The notes under the pieces are model-generated. The model searched no databases, was not told the origin of the DNA, and saw nothing but the letters and a program-made list of their open reading frames with translations. Below are positions 28,570 through 40,208 of a stretch of DNA of 64,000 bases, one piece after another. Origin of the DNA: Rhizopus arrhizus (taxonomy: Eukaryota; Mucoromycota; Mucoromycetes; Mucorales; Rhizopodaceae); contig JAKZZE010000012.1 of the NCBI GenBank assembly GCA_024220505.1, positions 1,674,001-1,738,000 of the forward strand, given 5' to 3'. Within the stretch, counting starts at the first letter, position 1. Each line of letters starts with the position of its first letter. A program made the position numbers and the translations under genes.

Positions 28570-31500
28570 GTAAAAAAAAATTCGAACGGTTGCAACCTAT
28601 GCATGTAGACAGTCGCTTATAATTGCAAATCTTTTTGGTTTTTTGGGAAATATTAAAATATAAAAAAGAGGATGCATAGAAGTGTTTTCTGCAAAGGTCT
28701 CTGAAGAGAAGTGCTGAATTTCAGACTTTCTCAATACAGTTTAATAAAAAAAAAAAAAAAAAAGACCCAAACAAAAACATTAAAACAATAAAATAAAAGT
28801 GTAAAATTCGATGAGAGTGATAAAGTATATTCTTTATTTAATGTGATTATATCTAGTATTTATATCATTTTTCTTTATAAAGATTCAGTTGCATCCTTTC
28901 CAATATACTTTAATGAGCTATGACTATAGACTTAAGATAAATAAAGTTTGGTATTAAACTTGTTCCTTATCATGCTAGTGAACTGCTCATATCTATTTCT
29001 TTATTTATGAGTCATTACATCAAAAGGTGTACTAAAGTAACTTGTATTGAGTTAAAGGAATAGGGTTAGTTATGACCAAATAAGAGAGGAGAAGGGAAGT
29101 CTTTGCAAAGCATTCATTATTCTGATTTGGTCGTTTGAGTGTAAATCATGTTTAAAGTAACTCGGAGCACGAGAGAGCCATTAGAAATATTACTCTAACA
29201 TCATTGTTCTCTTTCATGATTATTATATACTATGCAAGTATAGGAATTGTTACTTAAAAATAATCGTTATCGCTTGTGTGTCTTTTTTAGACTATTCATA
29301 ACAACGATTTTATTAACGTATCCTACGACATGCATCATAAGGAGTGTGTACTACAATAAACAAAGGATTCAATATATGAAACATGTGCCTTATGAATCCA
29401 ATAGACCCTATTGTAGATCATACCTTATGAATTCATGATTATGAAAGGCATTTTATGTTCTTAAGCTTTGTTCTTTTAAAAAAAAGAAACAATCTAACAA
29501 ACTTTTTAATCTTTTCTACAAGATCTTTTCATACTAATTTTTGCTTATATTAATGATCCTGATTATGGAAATGACCATTGAAATGAACTCTACAGATAAT
29601 GCCATGTCTACTATTAATATAGAGATAGAGAAGATGACGATGGACTTATCAACTCCTTTAATAAAAAATATGCCATAAAGTAATTAATTCGATAGATGTT
29701 ATAGTTGAAGTAAAGAAGGATAGTAATAAAATCAGTGAATTATAAAGCAAATTGCTGACACAAGCTAGTAATCATATCACTTTGAGCAGAGTCAACGTTA
29801 ATTAAAGTCTCTCTTTCTCTCGTTCTAAACCGGATGGACTGAATGAATCCAAAGAATCTAGATTGAGGCAAGGAGTGAACTTTACATTGTCAAGACGAGA
29901 TTTGTCAAAATTTTAATTGTAGTCTGACGTGCTTTGTTTGCTTCCTCGTGTTTTCATTTTGTAGATCATTTTGAAAGCACTTGTATTTTTTTAATATCTA
30001 CAAAAAGGGCAGTTGAGAATTATAGATATCTGTTGACTCTTTGTGTGCATAATGATCATGGTCTTTGATGAACAAAAGAAATGAAACTGTATCCTAATAA
30101 CTGGGACGAAGCCAAGTATCCGTTCTCAAAGAAATAACGTCATTGGTCCAATCAAGAAAGAGATTCATGGAAAAGGTTTAGATAATAACAGCAAGAAATA
30201 ATGAAAGCAGCAAATGATGCAGGATTTAGTGAACAAAAGTTCTTGCAGTGCCGATCGATTTGTCGCTTCTTGTGGAATACTACATTAATGTGTTAAGGTG
30301 CGGAAATCATTCAGAGGAAAAGAAAATGACAATTTAACAAGCAACAAGCTTTATCAACAATACCATGACTGGGGAATAAATACAGTCTATTTACTCGGAG
30401 AACATGAATCTTTTCAAAATCAAGAATGCTCTAATAGTAACTTGAAGTATAAATCAGTAGATGCTTTATTTGGTCAATTTTTATAAAAAAAAAATGCTTT
30501 GAAAATTTATTGCTATCGTCATTAGAGAAAATAATACAAATGGTATAAATGAATGAGACTCATATGAAAGAAAGGATTAAATCAAGAATAGTAACAAGTT
30601 GAAAAGTGACGAAGCTTGTAACGTTTATGGAAGATCATGGTTCAGAGGCCATGTCTGCGATGAATATCACAAACCTAAAGCTCTGAAAAGAAATGAGCTC
30701 AGATAGAAAGTTGTCGATGACTACTAGCAACAAGTTGAAAGAGGATTCGTTTTGACCAGCAACTCTATATATGGAAAGTTCTATGCTGATGCAAAAGTTG
30801 AAATGGGTTTAATAAATAAAGCTACATTTTCAATACCATCTTGTAAGCCAAAGGGACTCAAATCCCTTCAAAATATTTTAACTGTAGCCAAGGCTTGCTA
30901 TAATAGCAAAAGGGAAATAAAAAGCAGCTCATTTGAAGATGCAAAAGAACTCAAAACAATAAGAATAAAAAATAAAGTAATAGATATCATGAAGAAAGAC
31001 TATCATTTTAATAAAAACAGAAGAAATAAGATTAAGATGATGACAAAAAAAAAAGAACAGCTTGTTAACAAGATTTATTATTGAATACATTGATTTTTGA
31101 GAGATATATTTAATATGTACAGAAGATACCATTGATGTTATTCATAAGGTGTCAGTGATTGAGGACACCATTTAACCAAGAAGCACTTGATCAAGTAATC
31201 ATTCATTTTGATGTGAGTAGGATGCTTACTTTTACTACACTTGCAACTCTCTATAAAGAAAAGCCCCAGAGTGTTTTCACGTGAAAAAGAAAGATGACAG
31301 TGAACTAGGAAAACCAGTCTTTGTTTACATGGTACAAAAACAGAATAGTCTCTGTTTATGTTTTCAGATACTTTTACAGCACGACCATTATTTAAATGTC
31401 TTTTGCTATTATTAACTTTTATTTTTTAAAAAAAAAATGCGATCTAGATTTTTATAATAAATTTAGATTTTGTAAGAGACTAGTAAAACATTCAAGTCTT

Positions 31501-32536
31501 AGCTTAAAAAGTGCTAATTTAAACCTCGACAAAAGTTTCAAAAAACACTTTCTGCATGTAGTATGTGTTGGAGAGCATCAGCAACTCTCATTCTGGTAAT
31601 TTCAAGCCTAACGAACCAATATTCTGAGCATAAATACATTAATAGCAAAAGTCTTATGGAATTTTGTAACGCTTCTAGCAACTGACTCATCAGAAGACAG
31701 GATGTCTACGCTTTTTACAATATCGTTTATATCGAATGTATATTGGTATGAAGATCAGAAAGTTTTTATGCTTACTGTGAGAATAAAAAAATAAGCATGG
31801 TTTAATTTTACAACATGACATAGTAAATGCAAAGGATAAATCAGTATTAACAACAAGTACTGCTTTTTTCTTTTTATCGATGTGAAAGGCATCAGACTAT
31901 TATACAAGATCAACGATAAATTAGATTTTGCTTCACAAAAATATCATAAACCATTTCGAATCTAGAACTGTTCAACATCGTATTGCATTGCTTCGATGGT
32001 GACTGAAATGCATATTGTGCTGATATACTGTTTGAATGCAAAGAGATAGTTACTGATGTATATTTTATGCCTTTTTGCGTCTTTATTAAATTCATGCTGA
32101 AGCATCTTACTGCTAGTGGCTAAGTGCGAATGAGAAATCAAAGACCTTAACAACAAGGCTTAAAATATTTGATGCTGATATTTTACATCATGTTTTTAAC
32201 TGATTTTCAATATATTGTAATAACTTTGAACTATAGCTTTACCAGCAACTTTTTAGGAAAGATAGCTAATACCAAATTGTTCATAAGAGTTGGATTACAA
32301 GTCAGAAGCAATAACAACCATAAAGTGTTTAATCCCTAATGTCTAGGATAAATTCAAGAAGTAATATAAAAACAGCAAATTGAAAAATAATCTGAGTTAC
32401 GGAGCCTCATACAAACCCAAAGCTTTGGTAAATCATTTAATAGCCAATAAAAGTGAAAATAATGCTAACACTTTAGAGAACGATTGCTTTGATTGTCCCA
32501 TTATGTTGCTAAAGTGTCGTAAGATACCGCCTTTAA
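28570..32536. other. AT-rich spacer with degenerate coding relics
   Basis: About 4 kb without an intact gene. The parts 30752-31084 (SIYGKFYADAKVEMGLI, then a Lys-rich stretch) and 31440-32160 (CKRLVKHSSLSLKSANLNL, SQKYHKPFRI, CIASMVTEMHIV) read like pieces of proteins broken by many stops on the plus strand. I cannot name the family. The strong A+T bias and the frequency of stops suggest an old sequence, possibly mutated by a repeat-directed process. No tRNA or tandem repeat was recognised. Confidence 0.4.
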
Positions 32537-32962
32537 TACGATTAAATTTTTTTATTATTATTATTATTTCGCAATAACCTATGTGAGCACATAATAATAT
32601 GAATATTGGATTGCCCGGGTCAGATCAAAGGGGAGTATAAAAGGAACTAAAAACCTTTTGCTAGTCAAAAGAGAAAAAAAAGAGAAAGAAGGGGAGAGGA
32701 AAAAGAAAGTGTATCTTCAAATACTAGATCAATTGTTGCATATCCAAGCTACCAACTTGGTACCAAGAGGGGGAGAATACTGCCTTTAATACGATTAAAG
32801 ATTATTTTTATTCATAAAAATTAAAAACCCCATGTGAGCACATAATCACTTTTAGGATTGCATTGCCCGGGTTAGATCAAAAAGAGGATTAAATGAACGA
32901 AAAACCTTTTTGATAGTCAAAAAGGGAAAAAGGAAAGGGAAGGGAAGAGGTAGAAAAGAGCT
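32537..32962 (-). repeat. Tandem 3' tails of the 252-residue-ORF unit, copy 3
   Basis: Inverted copy of 27742-28159, with the same order of two tails, each with the CCCGGGTCAGATCAAA-type and GTGAGCACATAAT blocks and the TACTGCCTTTAATACGATTA junction. At 32526-32537 another unit-start-like sequence (ACCGCCTTTAATACG) abuts, so a third unit may begin there. Confidence 0.7.
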
Positions 32963-33721
32963 CTAGATCTTGTCTAGGAGAGGGTTGTGATAGTTGTGAG
33001 GGGGAGCGAGATCAAAAGACTCCAAGAAATTGAGGTCTATGAGTCCAGATTGGAGAAAGTAGTTAGTGACAGCGTTGTAAAGAGGAGCCTTGAGACGGCG
33101 GAAAGCAGAACCAAGTCGTTGGAGGAATACATGACGAGCAAGTTTAGTTTTTCTTTCAATGGATTCATTGAGAAGTGTAGGATCACGAATGATGGAGGGG
33201 CTCAGAGGGTCAAAGTCGTCACGAATAGTGATTTTGTGTTTGTACAGCTGAGAACGGAGCTCAGGTTCGAAACCGGTATGGATAAGGAAGCTGACCACAT
33301 TTCGATCTGAATATTGAATATCCAGAATGCGGCGTGTGTTAATGTGCAACTCACGAAGGTTAGCACGGAGTTGATGGATGGGGAGGCGACGGTGAATGGG
33401 AACGTGAATAAACGTGAAGCTGGAAGGAGCAGTAGGAGAGGAAAATTGCCGAGCAATGGCAGCTAAACTGTGTTTGGGTTTGGGATTCGGAAGCTTAGAT
33501 ACCTTGGTTGTGGGAGGAGCAGCATCATTGCTGGGGGAGCGTGGACGTTTGGAGGAGGGGGGAGTAAATTCAGAAGGAGGACTGGAGTTTGCAGCTGGTG
33601 TGGGTTCAGAGGATACTTGTTTCCGCAAAGAAGCGTTTTCCCGTTGCAACTGGTGTATCTTGGCATTAGCGATTGCGAGTTCATTTTGTAATCGTTGAAT
33701 GGTTTGAAGGTGGGTGGACAT
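32963..33721 (-). CDS. LINE ORF1-like 252-residue protein, copy 3
   Basis: Same protein as copies 1 and 2 except Thr for Ala at position 7 (STHLQTIQ). Coiled coil, basic Pro/Ser linker and RRM-like domain are intact. Its 5' leader keeps CCTTTTAAGG and GGGGAAGCGAAAGAG homology and then runs directly into the 9-bp minisatellite at 33784, where copies 1 and 2 instead continue to the TATTAAAGGCAGTA end. Confidence 0.65.
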   Translation of the reverse strand: MSTHLQTIQRLQNELAIANAKIHQLQRENASLRKQVSSEPTPAANSSPPSEFTPPSSKRPRSPSNDAAPPTTKVSKLPNPKPKHSLAAIARQFSSPTAPSSFTFIHVPIHRRLPIHQLRANLRELHINTRRILDIQYSDRNVVSFLIHTGFEPELRSQLYKHKITIRDDFDPLSPSIIRDPTLLNESIERKTKLARHVFLQRLGSAFRRLKAPLYNAVTNYFLQSGLIDLNFLESFDLAPPHNYHNPLLDKI

Positions 33722-33783
33722 GATGGGTTATTTCCTTAAAAGGAAACAATTATCAAAAGCGTTGGGGAAGCGAAAGAGTTTCC

Positions 33784-34981
33784 TATTACGGGTATTACGC
33801 TTATTACGCTTATTACGCTTATTACGGGTATTACGGGTATTACGCTTATTACGCTTATTACGGGTATTACGGGTATTACGCTTATTACGCTTATTACGCT
33901 TATTACGCTTATTACGCTTATTACGGGTATTACGGGTATTACGCTTGTTACGCTTGTTACGCTTATTACGCTTATTACGCTTATTACGGGTATTACGGGT
34001 ATTACGCTTATTACGCTTATTACGGGTATTACGGGTATTACGCTTATTACGCTTATTACGCTTATTACGCTTATTACGCTTATTACGGGTATTACGGGTA
34101 TTACGCTTGTTACGCTTGTTACGCTTATTACGCTTATTACGCTTATTACGGGTATTACGGGTATTACGCTTATTACGCTTATTACGGGTATTACGCTTAT
34201 TACGCTTATTACGCTTATTACGCTTATTACGCTTATTACGGGTATTACGGGTATTACGCTTGTTACGCTTGTTACGCTTATTACGCTTATTACGCTTATT
34301 ACGGGTATTACGGGTATTACGCTTATTACGCTTATTACGCTTATTACGCTTATTACGCTTATTACGGGTATTACGGGTATTACGCTTATTACGCTTATTA
34401 CGGGTATTACGGGTATTACGCTTATTACGCTTATTACGCTTATTACGCTTATTACGCTTATTACGGGTATTACGGGTATTACGCTTGTTACGCTTGTTAC
34501 GCTTATTACGCTTATTACGCTTATTACGGGTATTACGGGTATTACGCTTATTACGCTTATTACGGGTATTACGGGTATTACGCTTATTACGCTTATTACG
34601 GGTATTACGGGTATTACGCTTATTACGCTTATTACGCTTATTACGCTTATTACGCTTATTACGGGTATTACGGGTATTACGCTTATTACGCTTATTACGG
34701 GTATTACGGGTATTACGCTTATTACGCTTATTACGCTTATTACGCTTATTACGCTTATTACGCTTATTACGCTTATTACGCTTATTACGGGTATTACGGG
34801 TATTACGCTTATTACGCTTATTACGGGTATTACGGGTATTACGCTTATTACGCTTATTACGCTTATTACGCTTATTACGCTTATTACGCTTATTACGCTT
34901 ATTACGCTTATTACGGGTATTACGCTTATTACGCTTATTACGCTTATTACGGGTATTACGGGTATTACGGGTATTACGCTT
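33784..34981. repeat. 9-bp minisatellite array (about 133 units)
   Basis: Units ATTACGGGT, ATTACGCTT and a rarer GTTACGCTT alternate in short blocks: pairs of the GGGT type separated by 2, 3, 5 or 8 CTT-type units, with recurring super-blocks. The 423-codon LRLLRVLR frame is an artefact of a stop-free unit divisible by three. The same motif occurs three times at 16131-16158, downstream of copy 1 of the 252-residue ORF. Confidence 0.95.
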
Positions 34982-36256
34982 ATAAAAGCTATAAAGTATA
35001 TTTTGCTGACCAGAAGGTAATTTTTCTATACTATTTGCAAGTAAAATTGTGTAAGGCTGCTAAAGCAGCTAGATTGTCGGGTGTAACTGAGCGCACTGGT
35101 CAGCAATGGGCTAAAAGATTGAAGGATGAGCCTGAATGGGATATTTTTGAGAAGCAAACGAATAAGGACAAGCAAAAGACTGGAATGTTGCAACAAGAGC
35201 ATAAAGAGTATATTATTAATATGTACGATCAAAACCCTCAAGCACGTGTTGTAGATATTGTTGATAGTTTGACAAAGTCGTTTGAGAATTTCAGTTTGAA
35301 AAAAACCAGCGCTCGTAACTTTCATGAAAACTGAATGCAATTTGTCATTCAAACGAGTAACATTACGTTCTAGTGAACGAAACTCTGAAGATAAACTTCG
35401 ACAGCGCTTTGAATGGGTAGAGCGCTGGACATCAACTGATATGGACTATCTTTTTAATTGTGTGTTTGTGGATGAAAGTGGCTTTGACATAAATATGCGT
35501 CCACCTTCAGCCTGGTCTACAGTTGGTACACCAGCAATTGTGGAAACCAAATCAACCAAAGCAACTTCCCATACAATATTAGGTGCTATCAGTGCAATAG
35601 GGGTAGTAGATATTGAGCTTAGAGTGGCAGCAAAGCCTAAACAACGTAGAATTGACGGAGTTGGAAGAAAAAGAAAGCAGACGCCAAATGTTAAAAAACC
35701 AAAAGGAACAACAGCAGGCCACTATTTGAATTTCATTCGAAAAACCCTTGATGAAATGGATAAAAACACTCTTATGAACGGCTTTTATATTGTTATGGAC
35801 AATGTGCCTATTCATACACATAATGATATTGACGAATTGATCACTTCAAGAGGTTATAGAAGCATATATCTTCCCCCATATTCACCCGAGATTAACCCAA
35901 TTGAGCAATTTTGGTCTGTTGTAAAGAACAAAGTTAAAATGGGAGTGTTTTCTGATGACGAAGATCTCAAGACAAGAATTGCAGACGCATGCAATAATGT
36001 TCCTATTCAACATGTAAAAGCTTTCATACAACACTCTTGTGATCAATTTGAAAAGTGTAGAAATAAAGAACCTATCTAATAATAATAGAAATCTTCTTTG
36101 TTTTATTTAGTATTACACCTGCAGTTTGATTTCACAGAAAAGCACACTTTGATTTTTGAGAAAGCCGCAAATCGAGAGTTGAGAAAACTGCATTTTGGAA
36201 TTTTATTTCTCGCACTTTAATTTTTTTAAACCCGCAATTTGATGCTGCGTTCACTG
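34982..36256 (+). mobile_element. IS630-like DNA transposon, copy B
   Basis: Longer copy of the element at 7.1 kb, in the opposite orientation. The 3' end ATTTGATGCTGCGTTCACTG is followed by TA (36257-36258), compatible with a TA duplication. At the 5' side the element begins abruptly at the end of the 9-bp minisatellite and no matching CAGTGAACG terminus is visible, so the 5' end is lost or overrun by the array. Confidence 0.85.
35035..36079 (+). pseudogene. IS630-like transposase, two frames (copy B)
   Basis: The first part (to 35334) is the HTH region (LCKAAKAARLSGVTERTGQQ, then a KEYIINMYDQNPQARVVDIV second HTH). The second part (35324-36079) is the 251-residue catalytic domain with the DDE triad (FVDESGFD, VMDNVPIHT, NPIEQFW). 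Reading continues naturally from RNF to MKTECNLSF only with a one-base shift at CTTTCATG near 35325. The same shift exists in copy A. It may be an old inactivating mutation, an undetected intron edge or a programmed frameshift. The upstream part has no clear ATG within the element. Confidence 0.8.
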
Positions 36257-37565
36257 TAACATAAGCATAAAGAACCTTTCTTTTTTGCAAAAGGAATCTT
36301 TCTTTAAAAATCTTTGGAACTCATCAAATTGCTCTTCACTTTTTAACCTATTTCTGTAAGGGCGCCTTTCATCAAGTACAATTGATGAGAGTACACTAGT
36401 TACAACAAAGATTTAAACTGGCTTCTTTTTTAGAAAAAAGGAAACATTCAAAAAAGCACACTTCACATTTTGTAGAGCTTAAATGAGTTGCTGATAGGAA
36501 TTATTGAATTATTTCTTCTTTAAAGACAACTGCAATAATATATCGTAAGCGTGATCTGTTTCATTATAAAGAGTGAGTATGCGACTTGTTTTCATTTTCT
36601 TGCATGCTCCTTATTGTAACTTGTACAAGAAAATGCGCTCAAAATAACAGAAAAATAGAAAGCAGCACTAGCTAAGGGTGCTATGCTAGAGTCTATAGCT
36701 TTGTTTTCGTTACGTTGTTAACTAATGAAAGGATGATGGTTTTTATACCTACTTTTTTCTCTAGGAACGATAAGGGCAGCTTCTTCACTGATGCTTGTCT
36801 AATGTCACGTTGCTAGGTTGTAGAATCATAATTGGCTGTGGTCAGACAATAAACAAGTTGAATCTAGATGATCACAAGCATGATCAACGTCATTTAAACG
36901 CTCTTATCTTTGTTTGCAATTAGAATTTGACAAAAAGTATAGTCAAGAAGATCATAGAACCTCTCCTAAGCTTAAAGCTGAAGAAAGCTAGCTATCATGT
37001 CTATGACTGAGTAAATATGCCAATTATTTTGATTCAAATAAAAGTATTATCCTCATCATCTGAATTCATTGTCATCAATGAGCAAATTAATGAATTAAAG
37101 CTCACAGCTACCGCACCATACATTTATCGTAAAAGTGTTAGACTCTATTATCCACATTCATACCGAAATGGTTTTCAAGTCAATAAAACAGAAACCGAAT
37201 TAAAAAATCAAGCTGGTTTTTTTACGCTTTCTCACTTTATTCCTCTTGCATTGATTTACAACTGTTGTTATTAATGTCTTTCTTCCTTTAAATTTGTATA
37301 AATTATTTTTGAAATGATGAACTTAAATTTCTTACATCTTTAAATGTTCATCTTAAAGAACAGATAAAGACTATAAACGTGTTTTTTTTTTTCAATCATT
37401 TACTCTTGGTCAAACTGTTCATTATCAATTGTACATGAGCATCATGAAAGCAACGGCACTTTATGTTTTTCCGAAACGACGCGCCGTTTCACTGTGAGCC
37501 TTTTTTTTTCTTTTTTAGTAAATTGGCGGCGAATAACGGATTCAGGCGCGGATCAGCGGTAGGAG
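36257..37565. other. Intergenic AT-rich region
   Basis: No recognised gene. An 85-codon frame at 37017-37274 (starting MPIILIQIKVLSSSSEF) has no family resemblance, no splice context and AT-rich coding; it is a weak candidate only. The last 100 bases are GC-richer and form the promoter of the monooxygenase gene. Confidence 0.4.
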
Positions 37566-37600
37566 CCAATCAAGTGCCCGCGATGCTCAGCCTATATAAG
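37566..37600 (+). promoter_or_regulatory. CCAAT and TATA elements of the monooxygenase gene
   Basis: CCAAT at 37566-37570 and TATATAAG at 37593-37600 lie 49-83 bases before the ATG at 37649. This places transcription start downstream of the earlier in-frame ATGs at 37463 and 37583 and supports 37649 as the start codon. Confidence 0.6.
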
Positions 37601-37648
37601 CATGCAGTCAAAGACAAGATAGCCTCATTTTATTCACACACCAAAAGA

Positions 37649-39053
37649 ATGACAGTTGACAACACCCATCTCCCTCTTCAAAAAGTCCTCATCGTTGGCG
37701 GTGGTATCTCGGGTCTCACGCTCGCCAACGCGCTCAAGCATCAAGGCATCCCCTGTGTTGTCTATGAACGGGATGAAAGCCCTCAATCTCGTACGCAGGG
37801 ATGGTCTCTCTCTCTTCATATGGCCATGGAACACTTGAAGCGATGCTTTCCTTTGGAGCGGTTTGAAAACTTTGGCCGAGAGGCAAGTGTGAACTATGAA
37901 GACAACAAAGGCAATGTGGTCTACAAGCTTTATGACGGAAAAGATGGCCGTGTCTTCACCACCGTTCAGCGCGAGCCTTATGCGGCCTATCGAGTCAGCC
38001 GATCCCGTTTCAGACATTGGTTGCTGCAGGATATTGAAGAAAATGTGCATTGGAACAAGAGAGTGAGTCGTTATGAAGAAGACGATCAAGGTCAGGTGAC
38101 GGTGTACTTTACAGACGGAACACAAGACACGGGCGATCTGTTGGTAGCCTCGGATGGAAGCCAATCCTCTGTGGCCTGTCAACTTTATGGTGGTGCTCTT
38201 CCATTCAAACAGGCAACGCATATCAGTTACGCTCGCGGATTTGGTGCTACTTACTGGATCTCAGAAGAAGTCTGGAAGAGTGTCTCGACCAGCAACAGTC
38301 AGACCGCTGCCATCATCGGCACTGTAACTGAGGATGCAGATAAGCGTGTGGCAGGCAAGACGATCCGAATGTTGTATACTCTCAACAAGATTGATCGAAG
38401 CCGTCCAGAGACGCCTTATGAAATTTTATGGTTTGTTTCCATCTTTCTTGAACAGGATAACCTTGTTCCTTTTCCTGATGGATCAAACGATGAAGAAGTA
38501 CTCAACATGATTCAGGCCTGGTGTGCTTCTGCCTTTTCTGGTTCTCCTTCCCATCAAAAAATCACTGCTCAAACTCCTAAACATACTCCTATCCATGGCC
38601 TCACACTACGAGAAAGAATCCCAAGATATGACGTATTGTATTCTCCTGGCCGTCGTGTGGTATTGACGGGTGATGCTGCTCACCCGATGACTGTATACAA
38701 AGGCGAAGGTAAATGTGGTTTATGAAGCAAGATGGAATTGGTTATTGATCCATTTTTTAATAGGCGCAAATCATGCTATTATAGATGCAAGTAACTTGGC
38801 AGTTGAAATCAGTCATGCTTTTAACAACACCAAAACATTGGATGAAGCTATATCTTCTTATTACGATGAAATGATACCTCGAGGAGAAAATGCGGTTACT
38901 CAATCTCATATTGCCTCTGAAAAAGTTCATTCTACAAGAGAACAAGTGATTGAAATGTACAAAAGTATGAGGGGTGCCACAGTAGGTAAGTTATCTTTCT
39001 AAATCTTAAAAATAGATTCATTCAACTAAACCTTATTTATAGCTTCCGTTTAA
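37649..39053 (+). CDS. FAD-dependent monooxygenase (PHBH fold)
   Basis: A flavoprotein hydroxylase-like enzyme using NAD(P)H and O2 on an aromatic or polyketide-type substrate; the substrate is unknown. Shortly after the start is the dinucleotide-binding motif VLIVGGGISGLTLANALK, then VYERDESPQSRTQGWSL (FAD ribose-binding Glu), a DG motif in LLVASDGSQSSVA, and VLTGDAAHPMTVYKGEGANH, the second FAD motif (GDAAH). Exon 1 is 37649-38708 and exon 2 starts at 38764 (TAATAG|GCG), recreating GEGANHA as in the family. A third short exon is likely: donor TAG|GTAAGT near 38985 and acceptor TTATAG give the end ATVASV at 39053; without it the frame stops at 39002. No signal peptide. Confidence 0.88.
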
Positions 39054-39369
39054 CCCCTTTTTTGTTGCTTAGCTCTTGTTCATTATGCTAAGCAAAACTT
39101 AAGTCTTGTATTGTTGGCAATAAACAATTTCTTTTTTTGTTAAAGTGTTTTTATCCTTCATTCTCTTTCTTCCTCCTTCACCGTTTTCTTTTCTATTTTT
39201 AGTATTTTAAAGAAACACTCTTTCTTTTTTGACACGTCAAAGCCACAATTGGCTCTCTTTTTTCCAAACCATGCTTACGTCACGATTTATCCACCGCTTC
39301 GACCAGCTTCCCTTTTCTACAAACTTTTTTCGTATTTGAACTCCACATTCTTTTTTGTTTTTTTCAAAC

Positions 39370-39801
39370 ATGTACGCCATCCGTTCCATTGCTACCAAGG
39401 TAATAAAAAAAAGGAAGAAAAAGAGATGATGTTAATATGAATATACAAATAGCCTGCTCGCGTTGCCGTTCCTGCCATGGCCGCTCGCGGTTTCTCTGCT
39501 GCTGCTGTCATGAAGAAGGGTAAAAGAGAAAAAAAAAAAAAGATGGACAGAAACTGACTTGTGAATAGATGTTCTTCAAGACTTGTTTTTAAAGGAATTG
39601 AAGGCTTACAAGCCTCAACCCGTTGCTGCTTCTGAAGAATCTGCTGCCAAAGACTTGAAGCTTCCTCCTGCTCCTGCTGTAAGTTGAATAAGAAAGAGGG
39701 ATGAAAAAGATGTTAACGATAGACAGGTTCCTGAGATCGAAGGTGATATTTCTCAACAATTAGCCGCTTACGATGCTGAACCCGAGGAAATCGCTCACTA
39801 A
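39370..39801 (+). CDS. ATP14: Mitochondrial ATP synthase subunit h (Atp14)
   Basis: Four small exons: 39370-39399, 39453-39519, 39569-39678, 39727-39801, with GTAATA, GTAAAA and GTAAGT donors. The joined product is 93 residues. It begins with an Arg/Ala-rich presequence (MYAIRSIATKPARVAVPAMA), then DVLQDLFLKELKAYKP, which matches the conserved start of mature yeast Atp14 (DVIQDLYLRELK), then a Pro-rich middle and an acidic end (AYDAEPEEIAH). Subunit h belongs to the peripheral stalk of F1Fo ATP synthase in the inner mitochondrial membrane. High codon bias (GCT, CCT, AAG) indicates strong expression. No exon exceeds 110 bases, so simple frame searches do not detect it. Confidence 0.85.
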
Positions 39802-40208
39802 AGGATTGGAAAGAGAAAAAAGCAAAAAAATGGAAAATCAACAACACAGAGAGTTAGAATAATGCGTGTGTATAAATAAAAATGCCATCATTTTTTATTG
39901 TGTTGTGGACATAAAGGAATTTATTTCTATTCAACTCGATCTGTCTGTTTTATAAAGTTTCCCTTCTTTGTCAATCTTTATAGTGTCATTTTTAGTAAAT
40001 ATTCACAAAGAAAACTGTTTGGATTGTTATCCAACCGAGTTTATTTCGTAATATGTCTCAAGGTAAACGAATATGCATGTCTTTAGAGAACAATTCCTTT
40101 TTAGAGTGGAGGTTAATTTTGCTTAAATCATCTGTTTTTTTATTTATTTATTGAAAAGCAGCGCATATTGAACTTTTTTTTTTTTCTTCTTTTTTTCTCT
40201 CTTGCATA

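Noticed and set aside
29247..29438. 63-codon frame in the AT-rich spacer
   Set aside because: No family resemblance, no start or splice context, AT-rich; likely chance.
33784..34981. Telomere-like or centromere-like repeat (TTACGGGTA units)
   Set aside because: Units are mixed GGGTA and CTTA types, the array is interstitial and flanked by transposons, and the motif is not a known telomere repeat.
33714..34985. 423-codon LRLLRVLR-type frame
   Set aside because: Translation of the 9-bp minisatellite; not a leucine-rich repeat protein.
37463..37648. Earlier ATG (37463) as start of the monooxygenase
   Set aside because: The TATA box at 37593 lies inside this extension and the extra residues (Phe-rich) do not look like a targeting signal.
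37634..38221. 195-codon minus-strand frame opposite the monooxygenase
   Set aside because: Shadow frame; the sense strand contains the FAD motifs and promoter.
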